In this document: in pieces, positions 25,601 to 33,376 of the stretch | Position numbering within the stretch: position 1 is the stretch's first letter | Layout: each line of letters opens with the position of its first letter | Position numbers and translations under genes: made by a program | NCBI RefSeq assembly: GCF_900455735.1 | Contig: NZ_UAUI01000024.1 | Coordinates: forward strand, 124,001-188,000 | Source of the DNA: Rhodococcus wratislaviensis | Lineage (GTDB): Bacteria; Actinomycetota; Actinomycetes; Mycobacteriales; Mycobacteriaceae | Reading direction: 5' to 3' | DNA length: 64,000 nt | The notes under the pieces: model-generated | Told to the model about the DNA's origin: nothing | Database searches by the model: none | What the model saw: only the letters and a program-made list of their open reading frames with translations

Positions 25601-26147
25601 CGAGCACCTCCTGGGAATCGGCCGGGTAGAGGGTGGGGATGAGCAGATCCGCCATGGCCACCTCGGACGCGCATGCCAGGCTCGAGGACTTGCCGCCCGG
25701 GTCGTCGCCGACAAGGGCGACGGCGCCGCCGCGCGGATCGGTTCCGACGAGGTTGGCGTGCCGAATCGCGTCGGAGGCGCGGTCGAGTCCGGGGGATTTG
25801 CCGTACCAGTATCCGGTGACCCCGTCCGAGCGCAGATGCCCGATCTGTGGTGCCATTTGGGTGCCGAGCACGGCGGTGGCGGCCAGTTCTTCGTTGACAC
25901 CGGGACGGTGCACGAGGTCGTACTCGTCGAGGATCTTGCGTTTGCGGGCGATCTCGAGGTCGTACCCGGCCAGCGGTGATCCTTCGTAGCCGGAGATGAA
26001 GGACGAGGTGCGGTGGCCGCGCCGCCGGTCGAGGATGGCCCTGTCCCGCAGCACGCGTACCAACCCCTGGATTCCGGTCAGGTAGACCGATCCGTCTTCG
26101 AGGACGTAGCGGTCGTCGAGGGAGAACGTGGACGAGCGGGTCTGCAT
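22650..26147 (-). CDS. Indolepyruvate ferredoxin oxidoreductase-type fused enzyme
   Basis: The 1165-residue protein joins the alpha (TPP-binding) and beta/gamma parts of a 2-oxoacid:ferredoxin oxidoreductase. It starts LEDGSVYLTGIQGLVRVL with GYEGSPLAGYD. A TPP domain has CSGCPHNSSTK and IGGGIGCHAMVMM. A ferredoxin-like cysteine set (CEGCGDCGEKSNC, then SCNLDFSCLKGDCPSF) precedes a gamma part with GVGGTGV and GLAQKGGAVVSDLKI. It decarboxylates an aryl- or branched 2-oxo acid to an acyl-CoA. ATG 26147 is chosen; a TTG four codons earlier is possible. The RraA-like gene ends 47 bp upstream. Confidence 0.93.
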   Translation of the reverse strand: MQTRSSTFSLDDRYVLEDGSVYLTGIQGLVRVLRDRAILDRRRGHRTSSFISGYEGSPLAGYDLEIARKRKILDEYDLVHRPGVNEELAATAVLGTQMAPQIGHLRSDGVTGYWYGKSPGLDRASDAIRHANLVGTDPRGGAVALVGDDPGGKSSSLACASEVAMADLLIPTLYPADSQEVLDYGLHAPFLSRFTGLWSGLKIVTAVADGASSAVVHPDRIDPSFGDLGPSTYTPNANLVGPNLLTLERSQMMDRLPRALDYARINKLNQIVQSGPDDRIGIVTSGKTYLDLREALSLFGLGPADLLRYGIRILKLGMIYPVDPEIVHRFAAGLDEIIVVEEKRAFLETAVRDILYRRANAPVVIGKTDPNGKSLVNIFGELDADLIANALSRRLGDEYGIEPVQLWRQRPRTSKIALPLLNRTPYFCSGCPHNSSTKVAPDTLIGGGIGCHAMVMMMDDKQVGDVIGLTQMGGEGAQWIGMAPFLEENHLIQNIGDGTFMHSGSLALRAAVASGENVTYKLLYNATVAMTGGQDPVGAMPLDRITRLLLAEGVKKVVVTTEDRKRISSLKLPKGVEIRDRDDLVDVQTELATIAGVTVLVHDQECAAEKRRKRKRGTLPTPTTRVMINERICEGCGDCGEKSNCLSVHPTDTEFGRKTTIHQSSCNLDFSCLKGDCPSFVTITPGPKEQRTPVPAIAADLITDPDVPAIDGQFGVRIMGVGGTGVITVAQVLATAAVIDGKFVRSLDQTGLAQKGGAVVSDLKISAEPREGASKIGEGRCGLYLGCDSLVATDPNNLKVANSSDTVAVVSTTEIPTGQMIVDTAVHFPELSTIRTAVDGATSRAIYLDPALLSRELFDDEQYTNMLLIGAAFQTGVLPIEATAIEQAITLNGVSIEANLQAFRRGRQAIADPEALTAAIEGNRRADFEPAVPSLQALALAGTVRASADSELARIVGLRTAELIDYQDIDYARDYAQFVESVRQREAALVGHSTALTEAVAKNLFKLMAYKDEYEVARLALDPAFDAAIKDAFGKSAKRSVRLHPPMLRAMGMKNKLSLGSWINPGFRTLHRMRKIRGTKLDVFGYHHIRKMERELITEYRETIEQLLHLLNPHSVSAAVEIAELPDLVRGYEQIKVANVASYHQELHKLLEAYPLAARAEKQAV

Positions 26148-26194
26148 GGTGGAGGACAAGGCTGTGTTCCTTCGTGTGATGTCGACGTCGGCGG

Positions 26195-26971
26195 TCAGGC
26201 GGGGGCTGTGCCCGGGGCCAGCCCGGCGACGAGTTCTTCCAGAGTCGCGGCCGCGTCGATGCGGTCGATGAACGCGATCTCGGTGCGGTGAGCGTTTTCG
26301 CAGAAGTCGACGACCTGTGGGACGTCGAAGAACGGGATCACGCAGACACCGTCGATGTCGGCGACGACGTAGTCGCCGGGGTTGACCAGATGGCCGCACA
26401 GCGAGACCGGACCGTTCATCTGCACGGTCTCGTAGCGGTAGCGGGCGGCGGCGGGATGCCTGGTGGCACTCCACACCGGCAGACCACTTGCGAGGATGGA
26501 GCCGGTGTCGCGAATCGCGCCGTCGACGACGCAGCCCCCGATCTGTGCTTTCACCGCCCACCGGGCCGACAGGGCACCCATCACCGCGCCGGACCGCGAT
26601 CCCGAACAGTCCATGACGGCGACGTCCCCGGGGCGCCCGAGGCCGTAGAGGTCGCGGTCGCCGAAGGTGGTGCCGCGCCCGCTTTCGCGGTTTCCGGTCA
26701 CGTCCCCTCCGAGGGGCACATACCGCAACGTCACCGCGGGACCGCACATTCGCGCCTGTTCCGAAACCGGTTTCAGCTCGGTCGCAGTGATTGCGGTGCC
26801 GATGCCCAGCTCGTCGAGGGCGTCGGCGACGGCGGATGCCGTGTCCGGTATCGCCAGCAACCGGGACACATAGTCTTCGACGTAGCGCGGGATCTCGGTG
26901 GTCAGGATCTTCGACTGCGGAACGGTGCCGGTCATGCGCGATCGGGTGTCGGTGAGATCGGTGTCAGCCAC
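26195..26971 (-). CDS. RraA-like aldolase/decarboxylase
   Basis: This 258-residue protein belongs to the RraA-like family, which includes 4-hydroxy-4-methyl-2-oxoglutarate and related aldolases and oxaloacetate decarboxylases. Visible signs are GDVAVMDCSGSRSGAVMG, CVVDGAIRDTGSI (the Arg-Asp metal/substrate pair) and GDYVVADIDGVCVIP. GTG 26971 overlaps the leuD stop by 8 bp and has AAGGAG upstream, so the two are translationally coupled. In context it probably cleaves a hydroxy-dicarboxylate made by the LeuCD-like hydratase, giving a 2-oxo acid. A second RraA-like gene is at 52768. Confidence 0.88.
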   Translation of the reverse strand: MADTDLTDTRSRMTGTVPQSKILTTEIPRYVEDYVSRLLAIPDTASAVADALDELGIGTAITATELKPVSEQARMCGPAVTLRYVPLGGDVTGNRESGRGTTFGDRDLYGLGRPGDVAVMDCSGSRSGAVMGALSARWAVKAQIGGCVVDGAIRDTGSILASGLPVWSATRHPAAARYRYETVQMNGPVSLCGHLVNPGDYVVADIDGVCVIPFFDVPQVVDFCENAHRTEIAFIDRIDAAATLEELVAGLAPGTAPA

Positions 26972-27581
26972 GAAGAGCTCCTTCCATCACGACACGCCGC
27001 GACGTCGGCAGGGTGCGCCGGCGGGCCGCCTCGTAGGTGTCGATGTCCTCGACGTCGCGCAGGGTCAGGCTGATGTCGTCGTAGCCGCCCAGCAGTCGCC
27101 AGCGGGCATTGTCGTCCAGGTCGAACGGGTAAACGGCACTGCTCGCTCGGACCTCCCGTCGGACCAGATCGACGGTGACGGGGATCTCGGGCCTGCTGTC
27201 GATCGTGTCCCAGAGTTCGTCGATAACCGACTGCGCGAGCGTCACCGTCAGCAGACCGTTCTTCAGGGAATTGCCGCGGAAGATATCCCCGAACCGCGGG
27301 GCGAGGACGGCCTTGAAGCCGAAGTTTTGCAACGCCCAGACCGCCATTTCCCGTGACGATCCGACACCGAAGTTCTTCCCGGCCACCAGGATCGACGCAT
27401 TCCGGTACTCGGGTCGATTGAGCACGAACTCCGGGTCGAGGCGCCAATCGTGGAGTAAGGCGTCCTCATAGCCCTCCTTGGTCACCCCGGTGCAGAAGCG
27501 AGCCGGAATGATCTGATCGGTGTCGACATCGGAAATGCGCAGCGGCGCAGCGATTCCGGTGTATTCAGTAAAACGTTCCAT
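26964..27581 (-). CDS. leuD: Aconitase-family small subunit (isopropylmalate dehydratase type)
   Basis: The 205-residue protein carries the LeuD swivel-domain signatures ISDVDTDQIIPARF and LVAGKNFGVGSSREMAVWAL, and FGDIFRGNSLKNGLL. With LeuC it forms a dehydratase that moves a hydroxyl between neighbouring carbons of a substituted malate. It begins 6 bp after leuC and overlaps the RraA-like gene. The name reflects sequence family; the setting (aldolase, oxidoreductase, dicarboxylate carrier) suggests a catabolic hydratase rather than leucine synthesis. Confidence 0.9.
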   Translation of the reverse strand: MERFTEYTGIAAPLRISDVDTDQIIPARFCTGVTKEGYEDALLHDWRLDPEFVLNRPEYRNASILVAGKNFGVGSSREMAVWALQNFGFKAVLAPRFGDIFRGNSLKNGLLTVTLAQSVIDELWDTIDSRPEIPVTVDLVRREVRASSAVYPFDLDDNARWRLLGGYDDISLTLRDVEDIDTYEAARRRTLPTSRRVVMEGALRG

Positions 27582-27587
27582 GTGTGG

Positions 27588-28991
27588 TCAGTCCTTCAGG
27601 TCTGCGGGCGCCGTGAGGCGTCCGGTGATCGCGGTCGCGGCGGCCACTGCGGGTGAGACCAGGTGCGTCATCACACCCCGCCCCTGCCGGCCCTCGAAGT
27701 TGCGATTGTTGGTCGACGCCGCCCGCTGTCCCGGCCGCAGTCGGTCGTCGTTGAGCGCAACGCACATCGAGCACCCGGAGTACCGCAGCGCGGCACCGGC
27801 AGCGGCGAAGATCTCATCGAGGCCTTCCTCGACGGCCTGGGCGCGGACGGCCTCCGACCCGGGAACGACGAGGACGTCGACACCGGGCGCGATGCGCCGA
27901 CCCTCCCAGACCGCGGCCACCTCCCGCAGGTCCTCGATCCGGCCGTTGGTGCACGAACCGATGAACACCGCATCGACCTCGATGTCGCGCAGCGGCGTCC
28001 CCGGAGTCAGCTGCATGTAGGCCAGTGCGCGCTCAGCGGCGGCGCGATCCACCACGTCGACGAATGAGCCCGGGTCGGGGACCTTGGCGTCGAGCGGGAC
28101 GGACTGGGCGGGAGTCGTCCCCCAGGACACCCGAGGGGCGATGGTGGCGGCGTCGAGGTGCACTTCCTTGTCGAAGACGGCATCCTCGTCGGTGAAGAAG
28201 GTGCGCCAATACTCGGCTTCGTCATCGAACGCGGTCCCGGACGGCACGTGCGGGCGGCCCCGCAGGTACTCGACGGTGACCTCGTCCGGGGCGATGAGAC
28301 CGGCCCGGGCTCCGGCTTCGATGGACATGTTGCACACCGTCATCCGGCCTTCCATCGACAACGCGCGAATCGCCTCGCCCTGGTATTCGATGACGTGGCC
28401 CTGCCCGCCGCTGGTGCCGATCTGCTCGATCACCGCAAGGATGAGGTCCTTCGCCGTCGCTCCGGGCGGCAGCTGACCGTCGACGACTACGCGCATGTTC
28501 TGCATGGGCGCCATCGGCAGTGTCTGGGTGGCGAGGACGTGCTCGACCTGACTGGTGCCGATACCGAAGGCGAGAACTCCGAAAGCGCCGTGGGTGCTGG
28601 TGTGCGAGTCACAGCAGACCAGCGTCATCCCGGGCTGCGTCAGTCCGAGTTCGGGACCGATGACGTGCACGATGCCGCGTGCGGAATCACCGAGTGAGTA
28701 CAACTCGATACCGAAATCCCGGCAGTTGCGCCGAATGTGGTCGAGCTGCTCGACCGCGCCCGGGTCGGTGATCGTGCGCAGCACGTCGTCGGTCGGCGTG
28801 TTGTGATCCTCGGTGCCCAGCGTCAGGTCGGGGCGGCGGACGGTGCGGCCGGCGGCGCGCAGACCCGCGAACGCGGCGGGGGTGTTCACCTCGTGCAGCA
28901 GGTGCAGGTCGATGTAGACCAAGTCCGGCTCGCCCTCGACGGAGCGCACCAGATGGCTCCTCCAGATCTTGTCCGCAAGCGTGTAGCCCAT
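27588..28991 (-). CDS. leuC: Aconitase-family large subunit (isopropylmalate dehydratase type)
   Basis: The 467-residue protein is close to LeuC along its length, as shown by TLADKIWRSH, YIDLHLLHEV, TEDHNTPT, VCCDSHTSTHGAFG, IGTSQVEHVLATQTL and NRNFEGRQGRG. The [4Fe-4S] ligands are present: one Cys in FIGSCTNGRI and two in YSGCSMCVAL. ATG 28991 is the family start with AAGGAACAGGTGCTG upstream. It heads the minus-strand operon, divergent from the Lrp-type regulator across 243 bp. Whether it serves leucine synthesis or a catabolic hydration cannot be settled from sequence. Confidence 0.92.
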   Translation of the reverse strand: MGYTLADKIWRSHLVRSVEGEPDLVYIDLHLLHEVNTPAAFAGLRAAGRTVRRPDLTLGTEDHNTPTDDVLRTITDPGAVEQLDHIRRNCRDFGIELYSLGDSARGIVHVIGPELGLTQPGMTLVCCDSHTSTHGAFGVLAFGIGTSQVEHVLATQTLPMAPMQNMRVVVDGQLPPGATAKDLILAVIEQIGTSGGQGHVIEYQGEAIRALSMEGRMTVCNMSIEAGARAGLIAPDEVTVEYLRGRPHVPSGTAFDDEAEYWRTFFTDEDAVFDKEVHLDAATIAPRVSWGTTPAQSVPLDAKVPDPGSFVDVVDRAAAERALAYMQLTPGTPLRDIEVDAVFIGSCTNGRIEDLREVAAVWEGRRIAPGVDVLVVPGSEAVRAQAVEEGLDEIFAAAGAALRYSGCSMCVALNDDRLRPGQRAASTNNRNFEGRQGRGVMTHLVSPAVAAATAITGRLTAPADLKD

Positions 28992-29234
28992 GATCAGCAC
29001 CTGTTCCTTCCTAGCCAACGTTCCACCATCGACCCACTGTGGTGAGGCGGAGTGTGCAGAGCGGCCGTCCTTGGACCGGACCGCCGTGCTCGATGTGACC
29101 CACAACATACGCAGACCTGTACCGTGAGATAAACACACGCGCAAAAAATGATGCCAAGTGCTCAACTACCGGCGCCCTCGAAACAACCGGGTGCGCATGT
29201 GGACTACTTTCCCGCCCTCACGACAGGAGTACCA

Positions 29235-29708
29235 GTGGACGGCTTCGACAAACTCGACCTAGACATCCTTCGACTCATCGTCGAAGAACCGCGGGCCGGC
29301 GTGCGCGAGTACTCCCGCAGACTCAACATCGCCCGCAACACCGCGCAGGCCCGGATCACCAAACTCGAAAAAGCGGGTGTGATCGTCACCTGGCGCCCTC
29401 AAATCAATCTCGCACCGCTGGGCTACGCCGTCATGGCGTTCGTGCACGTCCACATCGCCCAAAGCCAAGTCAACGAAACCCTGGAACGGCTGACCGCGAT
29501 CCCCGAACTCATCGAGGCCAACACCGTCTCCGGCGAAGGAGACCTCCTCTGCCGCTTCGTCGCCCGAGACAACTCCCACTTCGAAGACGTCCTCCAGTCC
29601 GTCATGAAGACCGAGGGCGTGCTGCGCACCCGCTCCGAGATCGTCCTGAGCCGGCGCATCTGGCCCCGAACCATTCCGATCGTGGAGAAACTGCGGGCAG
29701 AAAATTGA
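29235..29708 (+). CDS. Lrp/AsnC-family transcriptional regulator
   Basis: The 157-residue regulator has an N-terminal winged HTH (LDLDILRLIVEEPRAGVREYSRRLNIARNTAQARITKLEKAGVI by composition, residues 5-50). A C-terminal ligand-binding RAM-like domain follows (VMAFVHVHIAQ, then ANTVSGEGDLLCRFVARD). GTG 29235 follows AGGAG by six bases; the frame open from 29148 has no such site. It probably senses an amino or 2-oxo acid and controls the divergent leuC operon and the carrier gene downstream. Confidence 0.9.
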   Translation: MDGFDKLDLDILRLIVEEPRAGVREYSRRLNIARNTAQARITKLEKAGVIVTWRPQINLAPLGYAVMAFVHVHIAQSQVNETLERLTAIPELIEANTVSGEGDLLCRFVARDNSHFEDVLQSVMKTEGVLRTRSEIVLSRRIWPRTIPIVEKLRAEN

Positions 29709-29721
29709 TCTGCCGGATGCC

Positions 29722-29807
29722 GGGGTAGCCGAGCTTCTGGCTCACTGCCCGCGACACAGCTGAACCATCCGCCGCCCGAGAGCCGGGATACTGAGCTATT
29801 GGCTCAA
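29722..29807. promoter_or_regulatory. Two direct copies of a GAGC...GGCTCA element before the carrier gene
   Basis: GGGTAGCCGAGCTTCTGGC (29723 on, then TCACT) and GGATACTGAGCTATTGGC (29785 on, then TCAAC) are imperfect repeats 62 bp apart. Each contains a small inverted repeat GAGC-N5-GCTC. A weaker CTCGGCTCACTGCC lies at about 29949. Spaced repeats of a half-palindrome before a transporter gene suggest regulator binding, possibly by the adjacent Lrp protein. Confidence 0.5.
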
Positions 29808-30021
29808 CCACCCCGACCGCGACTGGTTCACGTTGAGCACCTGGATGCTTTCTCGGCGGTCGAGTTGATTCTGTGACCGCCATCACCCTTGAATAGCGGG
29901 GCACGGCAACGCCACATGCCGTCCCCGGCGGATCAGGCGTCGCCGCTCTCGGCTCACTGCCACCGGTTTACACCGGCAGGCGGCTCGGATCTCCGGGCAT
30001 CCACCGAAAGGGTTACCTCCG

Positions 30022-31440
30022 ATGCTCTACTTCATCTCGATCGCGGCGCTGATCGCCCTGTTCGCGATCGGCACCATGACACCCATCAACATGGGAGTCT
30101 TGGCATTCGCCGCCGCCTTCGTGATCGGCGGCTGGCTGTCCGGACTGTCCATGGACGAGATCTTCGGGTTCTTCCCCGGCAGTATCTTCACCATCATCGT
30201 CGGGATCACCCTGCTGTTCGGAATCGCCCGGGTCAACGGCACCGTCGACCTCCTCGTGGGCGGCGCACTGAAGCTTGTCCGAGGCAAACGTTGGGCCATC
30301 GTCTGGCTGATGTTCTTCCTCGGCGCCGGCCTGATGACCATGGGCTCGGTACTTGCAGTCGGGATGCTCGCCCCCATCGCCATGCCGATCGCCAAGCGTT
30401 ACAAGATCGACCCCCTGCTGATGGGCATGATGATCAGCCACGGCGTACTCGGTGCGGCCTTCTCCCCCATCACCGTCTACGGCGCATTCACCAACGGCTG
30501 GCTCCAGTCCGCCGGCCTACCCACCAACCCCCTCGCGCTGTACGCCATCCCCCTCGGACTCAGTTTCCTGCTCGCCCTCGGCCTCTTCCTCGTCCGCGGC
30601 CGCGACCTGCTCCGTGCCGATGACCAGTCGATCGACATCGACGACCTCACCTCGAGTGACAACCCCACCGTCGCAGGCAGTCCCGCACCGCAACCCCGCG
30701 GCGGCGACCTCGTCACAACCGGAGCGAGCGCCGGACAGCGCGCCACCTCAGCCCGACACGGTGCCGGCCCCATGGTGCTGACTACTGGATCGCCGCAGCC
30801 CGCCCGCGAACCGGATCGGCTCACCGAGATCGAATCCACCGGATTCACCCCGCTGCGTGTCCTCACCCTGCTCGGCATGGTCGCCCTCCTCATCGGATCC
30901 GCCGTTTTCCAGATCGACGTCGGTGTCTGCTCGATGGTCATCGCCGCCATCCTCCTCGTCCTCGCACCGAACAAGCACAAGCCCGCCGTCAACAACGTCA
31001 CCTGGTCCGCGGTACTCCTCGTCTGCGGAATGCTCACCTACATGAGCGTGCTCAAGGCCAACGGCACCCTCGAATTCCTCGGCGACGCTGCAGCGTCACT
31101 CGGATCGCCGCTCCTCACGGCCCTGATCCTCTGCTACGCCGTCGCCGCCGTCTCCGCCGTCGGCTCCTCCATCGGAACCCTCGGCATCGTCCTCCCGCTC
31201 GCGGCACCGCTGCTGATGATGGGCGAGGTCGGCCTCATCGGTTTCGTCGCCGCCGTCTCGTTCTCCGCGGTCATCGTCGACGTCAGCCCCCTCTCCAGCA
31301 ACGGCGTCATGGTCCTTGCCAACGCCCAGGTCCCCGACCGCGACAAGTTCCAACGCTCCCTCTTCAAATACACCGGCTACATCGTCCTTGTCGCCCCAAT
31401 CCTCGCCTGGCTCTTCGTCGTACTCCCCACCTCGATGTAG
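30022..31440 (+). CDS. Dicarboxylate carrier, MatC/SLC13-like
   Basis: The 472-residue integral membrane protein starts MLYFISIAALIALFAIG and continues PINMGVLAFAAAFVIGGWLSG, typical of the MatC N-terminal domain. About 11-12 hydrophobic segments are split by a long hydrophilic loop (about residues 200-280, rich in Ser/Asp/Pro). The second half has AVGSSIGTLGIVLPLAAPLL and VDVSPLSSNGVMVLANA. It should import a dicarboxylate such as malonate or a related acid. Its place after the Lrp gene and near the LeuCD-like operon suggests that it feeds that pathway. Confidence 0.87.
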   Translation: MLYFISIAALIALFAIGTMTPINMGVLAFAAAFVIGGWLSGLSMDEIFGFFPGSIFTIIVGITLLFGIARVNGTVDLLVGGALKLVRGKRWAIVWLMFFLGAGLMTMGSVLAVGMLAPIAMPIAKRYKIDPLLMGMMISHGVLGAAFSPITVYGAFTNGWLQSAGLPTNPLALYAIPLGLSFLLALGLFLVRGRDLLRADDQSIDIDDLTSSDNPTVAGSPAPQPRGGDLVTTGASAGQRATSARHGAGPMVLTTGSPQPAREPDRLTEIESTGFTPLRVLTLLGMVALLIGSAVFQIDVGVCSMVIAAILLVLAPNKHKPAVNNVTWSAVLLVCGMLTYMSVLKANGTLEFLGDAAASLGSPLLTALILCYAVAAVSAVGSSIGTLGIVLPLAAPLLMMGEVGLIGFVAAVSFSAVIVDVSPLSSNGVMVLANAQVPDRDKFQRSLFKYTGYIVLVAPILAWLFVVLPTSM

Positions 31441-31470
31441 TCCTGTCAATGACGACGTCCAGCAGCTGAA

Positions 31471-31503
31471 GCGCCGGGGCGCCCCATGTGGGGCGACCGG
31501 CGC
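31471..31503. terminator. Hairpin after the carrier gene
   Basis: GCGCCGGGGCGCCCC and GGGGCGACCGGCGC pair with a small bulge around ATGT, starting 31 bp after the carrier stop. Position and stability fit a transcription terminator. Confidence 0.6.
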
Positions 31504-31600
31504 TTCCCCTGTCTACGGTTGGCCGGCGGTTCGGCCTGTCCGGTCAACGATCGTCGTCGGAACCGTACCGACGGAATCCGATCATCATCCAAGAGTTTCC

Positions 31601-31975
31601 GTGACCGCGGTCTTGGTGGCAGCTCCTGCTCATCCCCTCCGCTGGTTGGTCGCTGCCCTCGACTTCGACATGGTCGTGGACAACGATTTTCAACGCCGGG
31701 TTCAGTTCGGGACCTTCTCGGAAGGTGCGGACCTCGCCGTCATCGCCGCCACCGGAACGCTCGATACCGAAGCGGCGGCCATCGACTGGGACGATCCCAC
31801 AGTCGTATTGCGCGACAGTGAGAACGGCACGATCACCGTCGCCGACGCCATGGCCGACCTCGCCAAGTGGGAAAGGCGGGGGTGGGCGTGGATTGCCGCG
31901 GACCGGAACGAGTTCGCCAGCCTCTATCTGCGTGCCAAGCACCCCGAACTCGTACGCGAGTACTCGTATCCCTGA
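31601..31975 (+). CDS. Small hypothetical protein (124 aa)
   Basis: The product starts (V)TAVLVAAPAHPLRWLVAALDFD and ends LRAKHPELVREYSYP. GTG 31601 is chosen because upstream codons in the open frame are Ser/Pro-rich and run through the terminator. No signal peptide or motif is visible; ordinary composition with an acidic middle (DTEAAAIDWDDPTVVLRD) supports it being real. I do not recognise the family. It is alone between the catabolic block and the decayed region. Confidence 0.55.
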   Translation: MTAVLVAAPAHPLRWLVAALDFDMVVDNDFQRRVQFGTFSEGADLAVIAATGTLDTEAAAIDWDDPTVVLRDSENGTITVADAMADLAKWERRGWAWIAADRNEFASLYLRAKHPELVREYSYP

Positions 31976-32191
31976 AGGCACCGTCTGCATGGATGCGATA
32001 TCCCAGTGAACCGGGTTGCGCCCAACCCGCCGCGGAGGCGGCGACCGGACACCGATCGGCGTACGGAACGAGCACCGACTGCTGCCGGCATCCGACATCG
32101 CCGAACTCGTCCCGGTGCGGGTTCGGCTTGCGAGACGACCGGTTCACGGCTTGGGCGATGAGTTTCGGGGCGCGGCGGGGTCTGATTGCGT

Positions 32192-32612
32192 ATGACGATG
32201 ACGACGAGAGTGTTGAGTGTGTCGGTTCCGGTCGCTGACCAGAACGCCGCGCTGAGGTTCTACACCGAGGTGCTGGGCTGCGAACTCCGCACCGACGTGG
32301 AGGTGTGGCCGGGTGCACGGCTGCGAGGTCGTGCCACCGGGTTCGAATGTCGCCCTGGTGCTCCTACCGGTCGACAGTGAGATCCCGGTGGCAATCCGGT
32401 TGGGCACCTCCGATGCTCAACAGGCCCTCGACAAGGTCCGTGAGGCCGGGGTGACCCTGCACAACCAGGAGCTGGTCCGGATGGAAGGAGTGCCGGCGAT
32501 GTTCTCCTTCACCGACCCCGACGGTAACGGTCTGGTCTACCTGGAGGAGACCGACCAGAGCGGAGCCTCGGTAAGCGCGACAGCCCCCGACCAGCAGCGC
32601 GAAGGAGCATGA
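32192..32612 (+). pseudogene. VOC-family (glyoxalase-like) gene with a frameshift
   Basis: From ATG 32192 the frame reads TTRVLSVSVPVADQNAALRFY and TEVLGCELRTDVEVWPG. It is then lost near 32320-32330. From there another frame carries EVVPPGSNVALVLLPVD, then IRLGTSDAQQALDKV and FSFTDPDGNGLVYLEE. Together these are one complete VOC domain of about 130 residues. A net change of two bases (or one added) in the CTGCGAGG region explains the break. The downstream DUF1905 gene starts inside its stop (ATGA-type overlap), so the two formed an operon. Confidence 0.85.
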
Positions 32613-32899
32613 GCATGGCAGATCCCCGACCCCTGGACATCACCTTCACCGCTCGCCTGGGCAAGGTCCGTCCCGGGGACACGTGGACGTGTGTGCAGCT
32701 ACCCGACTCAGCACAGATCTTCGGTACCCGTGGTCTGGTCAAGGTTGCCGGGACCATCGACGCGCACCCGTTCACCGGAGCGTTCATGGCCCTGGGAGAC
32801 GGAACCCACAAGCTGCCGGTGGCTGCTGCCATCCGCAAGGCGATCGGCAAGAACGACGGTGACGACATCGAGGTCCACCTCACCGAGCGACTGAACTGA
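32609..32899 (+). CDS. DUF1905-domain protein
   Basis: The 96-residue protein matches the small DUF1905 fold often fused to or found near YdeI-type proteins: ITFTARLGKVRPGDTWTCVQLP, FGTRGLVKVAGTIDAHPF, then LPVAAAIRKAIGKNDGDDIEVHL. The function is unknown. Its ATG overlaps the stop of the broken VOC gene, so its expression may now depend on what remains of that gene's translation; an ATG two codons later is possible. Confidence 0.85.
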   Translation: MSMADPRPLDITFTARLGKVRPGDTWTCVQLPDSAQIFGTRGLVKVAGTIDAHPFTGAFMALGDGTHKLPVAAAIRKAIGKNDGDDIEVHLTERLN

Positions 32900-32901
32900 A
32901 C

Positions 32902-33165
32902 TCACCAGAGGAAGGACGTCCGGTCCGGGATCGTTAATCGGGTTTGGACAGGTCGTACCTGAGTGGCCACGAATGCGAAGCCCTCTAACCGCGCCGGTTG
33001 GCTTCTGCCACTCGAAGTCGACCTCTTGGCCAGGGTTGAGCGCTCGGAATCCATCGATTTCGACTTCACTGAAATGCACCCAGCAGCCACCGGGGTCTGC
33101 ACACAGTCGATGGCGCCCCACCCGTCTTCTCTCTTCCAGAACCGGACAACGCCCCGTGAAGTCAT
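32902..33165 (-). pseudogene. Degenerate second copy of the small CSD gene
   Basis: The DNA from about 32934 to 33216 is nearly identical to 3144-3424. From ATG 33165 it encodes MTSRGVVRFWKREDGWGAID as in the intact copy. A missing base after the VQTP codons shifts the frame, and an added base restores it about 35 codons later, so LEGFAFVATQVRP is again in frame. A third indel removes the original stop and the frame runs to 32902. The scrambled middle lacks the RNP2 motif, so the domain cannot fold normally. Confidence 0.88.
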
Positions 33166-33190
33166 CTCCCGATGATGCAGGAAGCTGCGC

Positions 33191-33237
33191 CGGTCATCGA
33201 TCCGCCTGCGGGACGGGTCGGGGACTCGACGTTCGGA
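33191..33237. repeat. 47-bp dispersed repeat, nearly identical to 21305-21351
   Basis: CGGTCATCGATCCGCCTGCG followed by GGACGGGTCGGGGACTCGAC and GTTCGGA. It sits at the end of the duplicated CSD segment, in the position that a shorter copy occupies at 3401-3424. Confidence 0.8.
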
Positions 33238-33376
33238 TGATCCGTCCCAGTCGTTCGCGTCCGTACGCACATCCGCTTGGCGTGGCGGTGAACCAGCCCG
33301 CGGTGTGGCCTGACCGATGATTTTCCGCGCCGTGCTGGTCTGTACACCGAGTACCGACTTACGGGAGGCTGACACC

